DNA of 64,000 bases from assembly GCF_003097515.1 (NCBI RefSeq), contig NZ_CP029188.1:1598501-1662500 (forward strand), given 5' to 3'. This document shows positions 17,954-24,998 of the stretch, piece by piece (the stretch's first letter is position 1; every line of letters starts with the position of its first letter). The position numbers and the translations under genes are program-made. The DNA comes from Streptomyces tirandamycinicus. Its GTDB lineage: Bacteria; Actinomycetota; Actinomycetes; Streptomycetales; Streptomycetaceae. The notes beneath the pieces were generated by a model, which was given only the letters and a program-made list of their open reading frames with translations, had not been told where the DNA came from and did no database searches.

Positions 17954-18862
17954 ATGGAGACACGACTGCTGCGCACCTTCGCCACCGTCGCACGGACCGG
18001 GAACCTGACAGCCGCCGCGGAGCGCCTGCACCTCGTCCAGTCCACCGTCACCGCCCAGGTGCAGGCACTGGAGAAGGAGCTCGACCTGCGCCTGTTCGAC
18101 CGGCTGCCGCGCGGGGTGGTGCTCACCGGCGCCGGACGCGAGGTGCTGGCACAGGCCGAGGCGGTGCTGGAGGCCGAGTCCCGGTTGCGGGCGGCCGCCG
18201 CCTCGGCCGGTGGCGCGGGCGGCCGGGTGACCGGACGGGTGGTGCTCTCGGCCGGCGAGACGCTGGTGTCCGCGCGGCTGCCGGGAGTCATCGCCGCGCT
18301 CCGGCGCAGCCACCCCGGGATCGAGGTGGACCTGCACACGATGGGAACCGCAACCGCCGTCGCCGCGCTCCGCACCGGCGAGCTGGACCTGGCCCTGCTC
18401 CTGGAGGACGAGGCGAACTTCCGCGACATCGAGTGCACGCCGCTGGCCCGCGAACCGCTCGTCCTCGTCTGCTCCCCCGACCACCCCGTCGCCCGCAGCG
18501 CCACCGACTCACCCGCCGGCTGGGCGGAGCTGGCCCGCCAGGACTACTTCCTGCACGAGCAGGGCTGCTCCTACAGCGACCACTTCATCGACCGGCTGCT
18601 CGCCGCCGCCGAAGGGTCGCAGCCCCGGATCACCCGCTTCGGCAGTCTGGAGGCCGCCAGGTCCTGCGTCGCCGCGGGCCTCGGCCTCAGCCTGCTGGCC
18701 CGCGTCAACGTCGCGGACGCGCTCGCGGCGGGCCGCCTCACGCAGGTGCCCGGCCCGCGGTTCCCCGACGTCACCGTCCAGCTGGCCCGCCACCAGCGGC
18801 GCTGGCTCTCCCCCGCGGCGGCCGCGCTCGCCACGGAACTACCGCACCACTTCCCCGGCTGA
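17954..18862 (+). CDS. LysR-family transcriptional regulator
   Basis: This is a 302-aa regulator. Residues 1-60 hold the winged HTH (LLRTFATVARTGNLTAAAERLHLVQSTVTAQVQALEKEL). The rest is the periplasmic-binding-like co-inducer domain (RVVLSAGETLVSARLPGVI, ELDLALLLEDE, SCVAAGLGLSLLARV). It is divergent from the PhzF-like gene and probably regulates it. The start ATG 17954 begins directly at the HTH. The 3' end overlaps the convergent methyltransferase gene by 24 bases. Confidence 0.92.
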   Translation: METRLLRTFATVARTGNLTAAAERLHLVQSTVTAQVQALEKELDLRLFDRLPRGVVLTGAGREVLAQAEAVLEAESRLRAAAASAGGAGGRVTGRVVLSAGETLVSARLPGVIAALRRSHPGIEVDLHTMGTATAVAALRTGELDLALLLEDEANFRDIECTPLAREPLVLVCSPDHPVARSATDSPAGWAELARQDYFLHEQGCSYSDHFIDRLLAAAEGSQPRITRFGSLEAARSCVAAGLGLSLLARVNVADALAAGRLTQVPGPRFPDVTVQLARHQRRWLSPAAAALATELPHHFPG

Positions 18863-19978
18863 ACGCGGTCGCCCGGCGGCCTCCGGAACGGCAGCGAGAA
18901 CGTTCCCGGGCTCGTGCAGCCACAGGTCCCCGCCCTCCGGCCGCACGGTGAGCCCGAACGCCTCGGCCGCCGGCGAGCCGAGGCCGGCGTAGTCGCGGTG
19001 CGTCCGCTCGATCTCCGCCCACAACGCGCGCGGCCCGTACTCCCACACGTCCCCCGCGACCGCGGTCGCCGCCGAGCCGTCCGGGTGCTGCGCCCACACC
19101 TGCACGCCCGCCGGGCCCTCGCTGTGCCACAGCCGCACGCCCGGCAGCCGGGTACCGCCCCAGAGGGCGAACCCCAGGTGCAGCACCGCGGCCGGGCCGA
19201 GGCCGGTCCGCCGGCCGCGGGCCGTTCGGCTGTCGACCGGCTCGCCGCCGGCGACGCGGTGCGACCGCATCGGCATGTACGACGCGCCGCCGTGGAACCG
19301 GCCCGTCGCCGTGCCGTCGCCCCGCACGGCGAGCCGCACCAGGGCGCCCGACCAGAACTCGCGGGCGAGCGGGGCGACGATCAGCCCACCCGGCCGCACC
19401 TGGTCGACGTACGCCCGCGGTACGTGGCGCAGGGCGCACGTCGCGAGCAGCCGGTCGAACGGCGCGGCCTCGGGCCAGCCCCGCTCGCCGTCGCCGCAAC
19501 GGAGGTTCGGCCGGTAGCCGGCGGTGTGCAGCGCCGTCTCGGCGTGCGCGGCGAGCGCCGGGTCGAGCTCGATACTGAACACCCGCTCGCCGCCGAGCCG
19601 CTCGGACAGCAGCGCCGCGACGTACCCGGACGCGGTGCCGATCTCCAGTACGCGTGAGCCGTCCTCGACCCGCAGCAGCCCGAGCATGCGGGCGACCATG
19701 CTCGGCCGCGAGTTCGACGACGTCGCGATGCCGGGCCCGTCCTCGGCGCCGTCGTCGAGCTGGATCACGACCGGCTCGTCGGCGTGGACGAGCGCGTGCC
19801 GCTCGGCCGGCGAGCCGAGCAGTGTGCATCCGTCGTCGTCCTGCCGCCACGCACGGGCGGGGATGAACGGTTCGCGCGGTACGGCGCCCCACACGCGGCG
19901 CCATGTGCCGTCGAGCAGACCGCGCTCGTGCAGGTCCTGGACGAGCGCGGCGTGCCCGCCCGGTCGGGCGGTCGTCAC
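18839..19978 (-). CDS. Large PIMT-type (protein-L-isoaspartate) O-methyltransferase
   Basis: This is an SAM-dependent methyltransferase of 379 aa. The N-terminal half matches protein-L-isoaspartyl methyltransferase: VPREPFIP (33-40), the substrate loop TSSNSRPSMVARML (86-99) and the SAM loop VLEIGTASGYVAALLS (110-125). Housekeeping PIMTs have about 210-220 aa. The extra ~160-aa C-terminal domain (from ~220) is the size seen in PIMT homologues of RiPP pathways, where they methylate Asp to form aspartimide or isoaspartate. The GTG 19978 has GGAGGA 8 nt upstream and overlaps the stop of the 39-aa peptide gene as GTGA. No RiPP cyclase gene is seen nearby. A general repair role is the alternative. 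Confidence 0.85.
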   Translation of the reverse strand: MTTARPGGHAALVQDLHERGLLDGTWRRVWGAVPREPFIPARAWRQDDDGCTLLGSPAERHALVHADEPVVIQLDDGAEDGPGIATSSNSRPSMVARMLGLLRVEDGSRVLEIGTASGYVAALLSERLGGERVFSIELDPALAAHAETALHTAGYRPNLRCGDGERGWPEAAPFDRLLATCALRHVPRAYVDQVRPGGLIVAPLAREFWSGALVRLAVRGDGTATGRFHGGASYMPMRSHRVAGGEPVDSRTARGRRTGLGPAAVLHLGFALWGGTRLPGVRLWHSEGPAGVQVWAQHPDGSAATAVAGDVWEYGPRALWAEIERTHRDYAGLGSPAAEAFGLTVRPEGGDLWLHEPGNVLAAVPEAAGRPRSAGEVVR

Positions 19979-20094
19979 GACGTCGAGTCCTCCGTGGCCT
20001 TGCCGGGCCCGCTGCCGTCCGGTGAGGGCGGCTGCGGCGGCGGGTTCCACGGCCTGTCGCTCGGCTGCCCGGCGTGCTTGCCGCTGTCGCTCAT
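19975..20094 (-). CDS. 39-aa Pro/Gly/Asp-rich peptide, candidate substrate of the methyltransferase
   Basis: This very short gene has an excellent ribosome-binding site (AGGAGGT, 8 nt before the ATG at 20094). It ends in GTGA, overlapping the methyltransferase start. The peptide begins MSDSGKHAGQPSDRPW, continues with NPPPQPPSP and ends DGSGPGKATEDSTS. It has no Cys and no hydrophobic segment. The Asp-Gly pair is the classic site for aspartimide and isoaspartate formation, the chemistry PIMTs act on. It may be a modified peptide precursor; alternatively it is a leader peptide that only couples translation. I do not recognise a family. Confidence 0.65.
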   Translation of the reverse strand: MSDSGKHAGQPSDRPWNPPPQPPSPDGSGPGKATEDSTS

Positions 20095-20325
20095 GGTCCT
20101 GACCTCCTGTGTGGTGGGGGTGTGCACGGGTCGGCGGACGTGGTGCAGTGTGCCCCGCCCGTACGGTCCGCCTCAGTCCGGCGGGCGGGGCCTCTGAGGG
20201 CCCCGCGGCCTGCCGGGGCACACGATCCGGAGGGAGACGGTCGTGTCGGCGGCCAACGGGGAGTGAATGCCACGCCTCTCGAGCGGCTGGCCGGGCGGGG
20301 ATGGCTTGGCCGCACCGGGCGTAGT

Positions 20326-20544
20326 TCACGGCCGACCGCCCTTCGGGCAGGTCCGGCAGTGCCGCGGATACCAGCGGACGCGCATCCCCGCACGGCGAAA
20401 GTAGTGCTCGCCCTCGAAGTCGACCACCGTCGAGGGCAGGAGCGTGACCGCGCAGAACGCGCACTCGACGCCGCGCTGCTGCTGCCGCGTCAGCGTGCCG
20501 ATCGGCGGGGGCAGTGGGCGGTCGGAGGTGCGCTGCCTCATCAC
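20326..20544 (-). CDS. 72-aa CxxC-CxxC micro-protein (zinc-ribbon-like)
   Basis: This is a small basic protein with C28-x2-C31 (CAFC) and C63-x2-C66 (CRTC), a spacing suited to one zinc ion in a ribbon fold. The middle (TVVDFEGEHYFRRAGMRVRWYPRHC) is beta-strand-like. The start is GTG 20544 or ATG 20541; both overlap the stop of the 75-aa gene (GTGATG), so the two are co-translated. The function is unknown; nucleic-acid or protein binding is possible. Confidence 0.7.
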   Translation of the reverse strand: MMRQRTSDRPLPPPIGTLTRQQQRGVECAFCAVTLLPSTVVDFEGEHYFRRAGMRVRWYPRHCRTCPKGGRP

Positions 20545-20768
20545 ACAGCCTGCGGGGTGACATAGCCGAGGGTGCGTTCGGCGCGGTTCAGCTGCCAGGT
20601 GAGCGCGGCGTGATGGTGCTCGGCCTCGACATGGGACAGCACCAGGTCGACGACGCCGACAGGGTGATCGAGGACGAAGAGCTGCAGCGGTACGCGGATC
20701 TCGCCCGTGCTCGGGTCGCCGCTGGGTGCGACGCCGGGGCGTGGTGACGCGTGCGACGGCATAGGCAT
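20541..20768 (-). CDS. 75-aa hypothetical protein
   Basis: This small protein has an unstructured N-terminus (first ~25 residues) followed by a compact part: GEIRVPLQLFVLDHPVGVV, then the helix-forming VLSHVEAEHHHAALTWQLNRAER. I do not recognise it with certainty; short proteins of this shape are often found after XRE regulators in streptomycetes. A GGGAG sits 5 nt before ATG 20768. It is the first gene after the promoter region 20769-20869 and is co-translated with the CxxC protein. Confidence 0.65.
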   Translation of the reverse strand: MPMPSHASPRPGVAPSGDPSTGEIRVPLQLFVLDHPVGVVDLVLSHVEAEHHHAALTWQLNRAERTLGYVTPQAV

Positions 20769-20869
20769 CCGGACTCCCTTTGTGTGAGCCGTCGTTGACC
20801 GAACGTCACCGTAAAGGGGCAACCGGCCAGTAACGGGGACGGTCTGTCCCCCTGTCCCGAGCCGTCCCC

Positions 20870-22102
20870 CTAGCCGGCTTCGCGCAGGCCGATTCGCTCG
20901 GCGAGCCGGGCAGCCTCGGGGCGCAGCGCGCGTGGGGCGTCGCGCCACAGCTCGGCGACCGCCGACCGGGCCGACGGGGTGAACTCGACCGTCTCGGCAC
21001 CGACCGTGTAGGAGAGCTGCATCACGTGCAGCGCTGCCGTGCGGTCGCCGCGCTGCAGGTGTCCGCGGGCGACCTCGACCCACAGCCGGGCCCGGCGCTC
21101 GACCGAGGGCATTGCATCCGGGTCGAGATCGTCGGCGAGGTTCAGCGCCTTGCCCGCGGTACGCAGATCCGTCGCCACGGACACGGCGTGAAAGTCGACG
21201 TTCGCCCGACCGAACACGGTCGACGGGTGCACATACGCGGCGGGGAGACTCTTCGCGACCTGGTCGCCGACTCCCCAAAAGCGCCACGCGTCTCCGGACC
21301 GGCCCTCGCGGGCGGCGGTCACCGCGGCGTGCAACTGCAGCGCGCCGTACACGCCTCGCCAGTCGTCCGGGGCACCGTCGAGGTGCGGACGGATCAGGTC
21401 GGCCGCCTCGGTCACGACCCGCATCGCTTCCTCGGGATAGGACGTCTCGCGCAAGATGTTGCCCATGTTCCACGCGGCGGCCGCGATCGCGGCCGGATCG
21501 TCGGCATCCTGCGCCGCGGCGAGCGCCCGGTCGGCGACGACCCACGCGAGCTCGGCGGGCGCGACATACGCGGTCGCCTGCCCGGTGAGTCGGTACACGT
21601 CCGAGAGCGCGACGAGCCCCGCCCGACGCTCGGCGCCGTCGAGGCCGCGGCCGGCTGCCTCGGCATCGCGGATCAGCTTCGGCAGCAGCCGGGCGACTTC
21701 CGTGCGGTTGTGGCCGCTGCTGTGCCACAGCTCCCACGTCTGGTCGACGCGCCCCTGCAGCGCGGCGACATCGACCGGGCACTCGGGCCTTGACGGGATG
21801 AGCCGGCGGTTCATCACCGCGTCCCAGATCGCGGGCATTCCCGGATGGTGCAGGCGACCACTCGGCACCGTCTGAGCCGGGCCCGCAGCGCCGGTGATGA
21901 TCGAGGCGTCCGAGATCTGCAGCGCGGCGGCGAGACGCAGAATCAGGGTGTTGGAGCGCAGCTCACGCTCCCCTGTCTCGATCTTCTTCAACCAGTCGAC
22001 GCCGCGGCCGCACATGCCCGCGAGGATCTCGCGGGTCATGCCTCGGGACTCGCGCAGCAGCCGGATGCGTTCGCCGGTCGTGAGTTCGTCGGGGATGTCC
22101 AC
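20870..22102 (-). CDS. XRE-family HTH regulator with helical-repeat sensor domain
   Basis: This is a 410-aa protein. Residues ~9-62 form a Cro/C1 HTH (TTGERIRLLRESRGMTREILAGMC, VDWLKKIETGER). The remaining ~340 residues are alpha-helical, TPR-like repeats (ALAAAQDADDPAAIAAAAWNMGN, ARLWVEVARGHLQRGDRTAAL), probably a ligand or peptide-sensing domain. Such regulators are numerous in streptomycetes and often sit beside accessory small-gene cassettes. It is on the same strand as the 75-aa, CxxC, 39-aa and methyltransferase genes and is their likely controller. Confidence 0.9.
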   Translation of the reverse strand: MDIPDELTTGERIRLLRESRGMTREILAGMCGRGVDWLKKIETGERELRSNTLILRLAAALQISDASIITGAAGPAQTVPSGRLHHPGMPAIWDAVMNRRLIPSRPECPVDVAALQGRVDQTWELWHSSGHNRTEVARLLPKLIRDAEAAGRGLDGAERRAGLVALSDVYRLTGQATAYVAPAELAWVVADRALAAAQDADDPAAIAAAAWNMGNILRETSYPEEAMRVVTEAADLIRPHLDGAPDDWRGVYGALQLHAAVTAAREGRSGDAWRFWGVGDQVAKSLPAAYVHPSTVFGRANVDFHAVSVATDLRTAGKALNLADDLDPDAMPSVERRARLWVEVARGHLQRGDRTAALHVMQLSYTVGAETVEFTPSARSAVAELWRDAPRALRPEAARLAERIGLREAG

Positions 22103-22198
22103 GATCGGTGCCCCTTCTCTGTTCCGTTTCGGTCAGGGTACGGGCGTAGTCCCCGGCGAGGGAACGTCGTTCGTGTGCAAGCCGTCCGGGTATGCCAA

Positions 22199-22317
22199 GG
22201 CTCCCCCGGTGCGGACCCGCCGGGCGGACCCTGCGGCCGCCCGTAGACCTGCGGGCCCCCAGGCCCCTCCGGACCGGGCGGGCCCGGCTCGCCCTGCGCG
22301 CCGTACGGGCCCGTCAC
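22199..22317 (-). pseudogene. Collagen-like N-terminal gene fragment
   Basis: Read on the minus strand from a GTG at 22317, the sequence encodes seven successive Gly-x-y triplets (GPY GAQ GEP GPP GPE GPG GPQ), then a Gly/Pro/Gln-rich run to about 22206. The sense then stops and the frame runs into the XRE gene. Such N-termini are typical of streptomycete Pro/Gly-rich membrane proteins. It is probably the remnant of a gene cut by insertion of the XRE cassette. There is no clear ribosome-binding site. Confidence 0.45.
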
Positions 22318-22380
22318 CGCACTTGGGAGCCCTGCCCGCCTTCGCCCCGGCCCTCGGCCGGGTTCACGTAGCCTTCGTCC

Positions 22381-23082
22381 ATGACTCCCGAGGACCTGGT
22401 GCGCGACCACACGATCTACTCCTGTGTGATGGGGTCACGGGCCTTCGGCCTGGCCACGGACGGCAGCGACACCGACCTCCGCGGTGTGTTCCTCGCACCG
22501 ACCGCCCTGTACTGGCGGTTCGACAAGCCCCCGACCCATGTGGACGGTCCCGCGGAGGAGCAGTTCTCGTGGGAGCTGGAGCGCTTCTGCGAGCTGGCGC
22601 TGCGGGCCAACCCGAACATCCTGGAGTGCCTGCACTCCCCCCTCGTGGAGCGCGTCGACGACACCGGCCGTGAACTGCTCGCGCTGCGCGACGCGTTCCT
22701 GTCCCGGCGGGTCCACGAGACGTTCGTCCGCTACGCAGTCGGCCAGCGGCGCAAGCTGGACGCGGACGTCCGGCAGTACGGCGCTCCGCGCTGGAAGCAC
22801 GCGATGCATCTGCTGCGGCTGCTGGCGACGTGCCGCGACCTCCTCCGCACGGGCCGGCTGGTGACCGACGTGGGCGACGGCCGTGAGCGGCTGCTCGCGG
22901 TCAGGCGGGGCGAGGTGCCCTGGCCCGAGGTGGAGTCCTGGACCGCCCGGCTCGCCGCGGAGGCGGACACCGCGGTGGCCGGGAGCCCGCTCCCCGCCGA
23001 GCCGGACCGGGCGCGGGTGGAGGACTTCCTGGTCCGGGTACGGCGGGCGTCGGCGCTGCGGGAGGCCCAGCAGGGTCCGTAA
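22381..23082 (+). CDS. RlaP-type nucleotidyltransferase (DNA polymerase beta superfamily)
   Basis: This is a predicted cytosolic nucleotidyltransferase of 233 aa. The active site is GSRAFG (18-23), followed by SDTDLRG (29-35) with catalytic D30 and D32. The pattern ANPNILECLHSP and the following helical part match the RlaP family (PF10127), named for association with RNA ligases in RNA repair. No RNA ligase gene is in the window. A TAGCCT box (22370-22375) lies 5 nt before the ATG, so the transcript may be leaderless. It converges on the ADP-ribosylglycohydrolase gene. Confidence 0.82.
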   Translation: MTPEDLVRDHTIYSCVMGSRAFGLATDGSDTDLRGVFLAPTALYWRFDKPPTHVDGPAEEQFSWELERFCELALRANPNILECLHSPLVERVDDTGRELLALRDAFLSRRVHETFVRYAVGQRRKLDADVRQYGAPRWKHAMHLLRLLATCRDLLRTGRLVTDVGDGRERLLAVRRGEVPWPEVESWTARLAAEADTAVAGSPLPAEPDRARVEDFLVRVRRASALREAQQGP

Positions 23083-23232
23083 GGCAAGTCGTGCAGGTCG
23101 TGGCGGGCGGTGGCCTCGTCGGGCGGTGACGAGCGCGCCCGGGCCCGGCCCTGGGCGGAGTGCGGTCCTCTCACCTCCGCGCGCACGGAGTCCGACCGCG
23201 AACTCGGCGGGGTGAAGGGCCGGTGCGCCGGC

Positions 23233-24273
23233 TCAGGCGTCCCAAAGGGCACCCAGGGTCAGCAGTTCGCTGCGGTACTCGATGCGCTCCTCCCACTCCT
23301 TGGGCCAGGCCCGGGCACCGAGGTGCGCCCCGGCGAAGGCGCCCGCGAGGCAGGCGATCGAGTCGGAGTCCCCCCGGGTGCACGCGGCGCGGCGCAGCAC
23401 CGTCAGCGGCTCCTCGGGGAAGAGCAGGAAACAGTGCAGCGCGGTGGCGAGGGCCTCCTCGGCGATCCAGCCGTCGCCGGTGGCGAGGCAGGGGTCGGTC
23501 TCCGGGTCGGGGTCGCGCAGGGCGGCGGCCAGGCGCTCCAGCGCCGCGAGGCACTCGTCCCAGCCGCGCTCGATGAAGTCCTCCGGCGTGGCGTCGTGGG
23601 CGTATGTCCAGAGGTCGCCGAGCCAGCCGTGGTGGTAGCGGGAGCGGTTCTCGTACGCGTACGACCGCAGCCGTCCGACGAGGCCGAGGGGTTCCGTGCC
23701 GCGCGCCAGCAGGTACACGGCCCGTGCGGTGAGGTCGGAGGCGGCCAGGGCGGTCGGGTGGCCGTGCGTGAGCGCGGCCTGGAGCTGGGCGGCTCCGGCG
23801 CGCTGGCCGTCGCTGAGGCCGGGCACCAGCCCGACGGGCGCCACGCGCATGTTCGCTCCGCAGCCCTTGGACGCGATCTGGCTGGCCTCCTGCCACGGCA
23901 TGTCGCTGTCGAGCTTGCGGCAGGCGACCAGGCAGGTGCGGCCGGGGGCGCGGTTGTTGTCGGGCGAGTGGTACCAGTCCACGAACTCCTCGCGCAGCGG
24001 CCGGGTCAGCCGCAGCGGGGCGAGCAGTCCCCGGTCCGTGGCCGTGCGGATGGCGCGGGCCAGCGCGAGCGTCATCTGGGTGTCGTCGGTGACGACCGCG
24101 GGCCTCGGCAGGGCCGCCTCCCGCCAGGGACCGAACGAGGCGAGGATCGACGGCACGTCCTTGAACTCGGTGGGGAAGCCGAGCGCGTCGCCGAGCGCCA
24201 GCCCGACGAGGGCGCCGGTGGCGGCCTGCTTGGTGGCGGTCCTCGCCGCCGCCAGGCCGGTCGGGTCCTTCAT
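23233..24273 (-). CDS. ADP-ribosylglycohydrolase family protein
   Basis: This 346-aa all-helical dimagnesium hydrolase is expected to remove ADP-ribose from proteins or small molecules. The metal motifs are TDDTQM (62-67) and GDSDSIA (301-307), both intact. GALVGLALGDALGFPTEF at the N-terminus is typical of the family. Its ATG overlaps the stop of the NUDIX gene (ATGA), making it the last gene of the pnuC-nadR-nudix operon. It may therefore recycle ADP-ribose or reverse ADP-ribosylation as NAD is restored. Confidence 0.93.
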   Translation of the reverse strand: MKDPTGLAAARTATKQAATGALVGLALGDALGFPTEFKDVPSILASFGPWREAALPRPAVVTDDTQMTLALARAIRTATDRGLLAPLRLTRPLREEFVDWYHSPDNNRAPGRTCLVACRKLDSDMPWQEASQIASKGCGANMRVAPVGLVPGLSDGQRAGAAQLQAALTHGHPTALAASDLTARAVYLLARGTEPLGLVGRLRSYAYENRSRYHHGWLGDLWTYAHDATPEDFIERGWDECLAALERLAAALRDPDPETDPCLATGDGWIAEEALATALHCFLLFPEEPLTVLRRAACTRGDSDSIACLAGAFAGAHLGARAWPKEWEERIEYRSELLTLGALWDA

Positions 24274-24998
24274 GTCGATTGCCGTCCTTCCGGTCGCAGA
24301 AGCGGAGGGTGCAGGGCGTTCGCCGGCCCCGCGCGGTAGAGCGCGGCCGGTTTCCCCCGGCCGCCGGTCAGGCGCGCGCGTCCTTCGACGGCTTCCACGA
24401 AGCCTGGCGTGGTGAGGACCTTGCGCCGGAAGTTGGGGCGGTCGAGTTCGACGCCCCAGACGGTCTCGTACACCTGCCGCAGCTCGCCGAGGGTGAACTC
24501 GGCGGGGCAGAAGGCGGTGGCGAGGCCGGTGTACTCGAGTTTGGCGCCGACGCGTTCATGGGCGTCGGCGAGGATGCGCTCATGGTCGAAGGCGAGGCGT
24601 GCCCGGCTGCCGTGGGCCACCCAGCGGGCGTGTGCGGCGTCGCCGCCGCCGATCGGTTCGGGCAGGTCGGGCACGAGGGCGGTGTAGGCGACCGACACGA
24701 CCCGCATCCTCGGGTCCCGGCCGGGGTCGCTGTAGGTGCGCAGTTGCTCCAGGTGGAGGCCGGCGACGGTGGTCTCCGACAGGCCGGTCTCCTCGGCGAG
24801 TTCACGGCGGGCGGCCTGCTCGGCGGACTCCCGCGGGAGGATGAAGCCGCCGGGCAGCGCCCAGGCGCCCTTGTACGGCTCGGTGCCGCGTTCGATCAGC
24901 AGGACGTGCAGCAGGCCGTCACGGACCGTGAAGACGGCGAGGTCCACGGTGACGGCGAAGGGCGGGAACGCCCTCGGGTCGTATCCCTCGACGGTCAC
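24270..24998 (-). CDS. nrtR: NrtR-like NUDIX-domain regulator of NAD metabolism
   Basis: The protein has 242 aa. The N-terminal NUDIX domain (to ~150) keeps a complete GX5EX7REUXEEXGU box (GFILPRE... RRELAEETGL). The C-terminal part (ELRQVYETVWGVELDRPNFRRKVLTTPG) is the winged-helix half characteristic of NrtR. NrtR proteins sense ADP-ribose and repress NAD genes. The intact box leaves open that it also hydrolyses ADP-ribose. It overlaps nadR upstream and the glycohydrolase downstream by 4 nt each. The palindrome at 26811-26833 is its probable operator. Confidence 0.88.
   Translation of the reverse strand: MTVEGYDPRAFPPFAVTVDLAVFTVRDGLLHVLLIERGTEPYKGAWALPGGFILPRESAEQAARRELAEETGLSETTVAGLHLEQLRTYSDPGRDPRMRVVSVAYTALVPDLPEPIGGGDAAHARWVAHGSRARLAFDHERILADAHERVGAKLEYTGLATAFCPAEFTLGELRQVYETVWGVELDRPNFRRKVLTTPGFVEAVEGRARLTGGRGKPAALYRAGPANALHPPLLRPEGRQST

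Noticed and set aside
16966..18504. Extended 512-codon version of the PhzF-like gene
   Set aside because: The extension is antisense to the LysR gene; homology begins at the ATG at 17850.
18839..20563. Longer 574-codon version of the methyltransferase
   Set aside because: The extension is non-coding in character, crosses the 39-aa and CxxC genes in another frame, and the GTG at 19978 has a strong ribosome-binding site.
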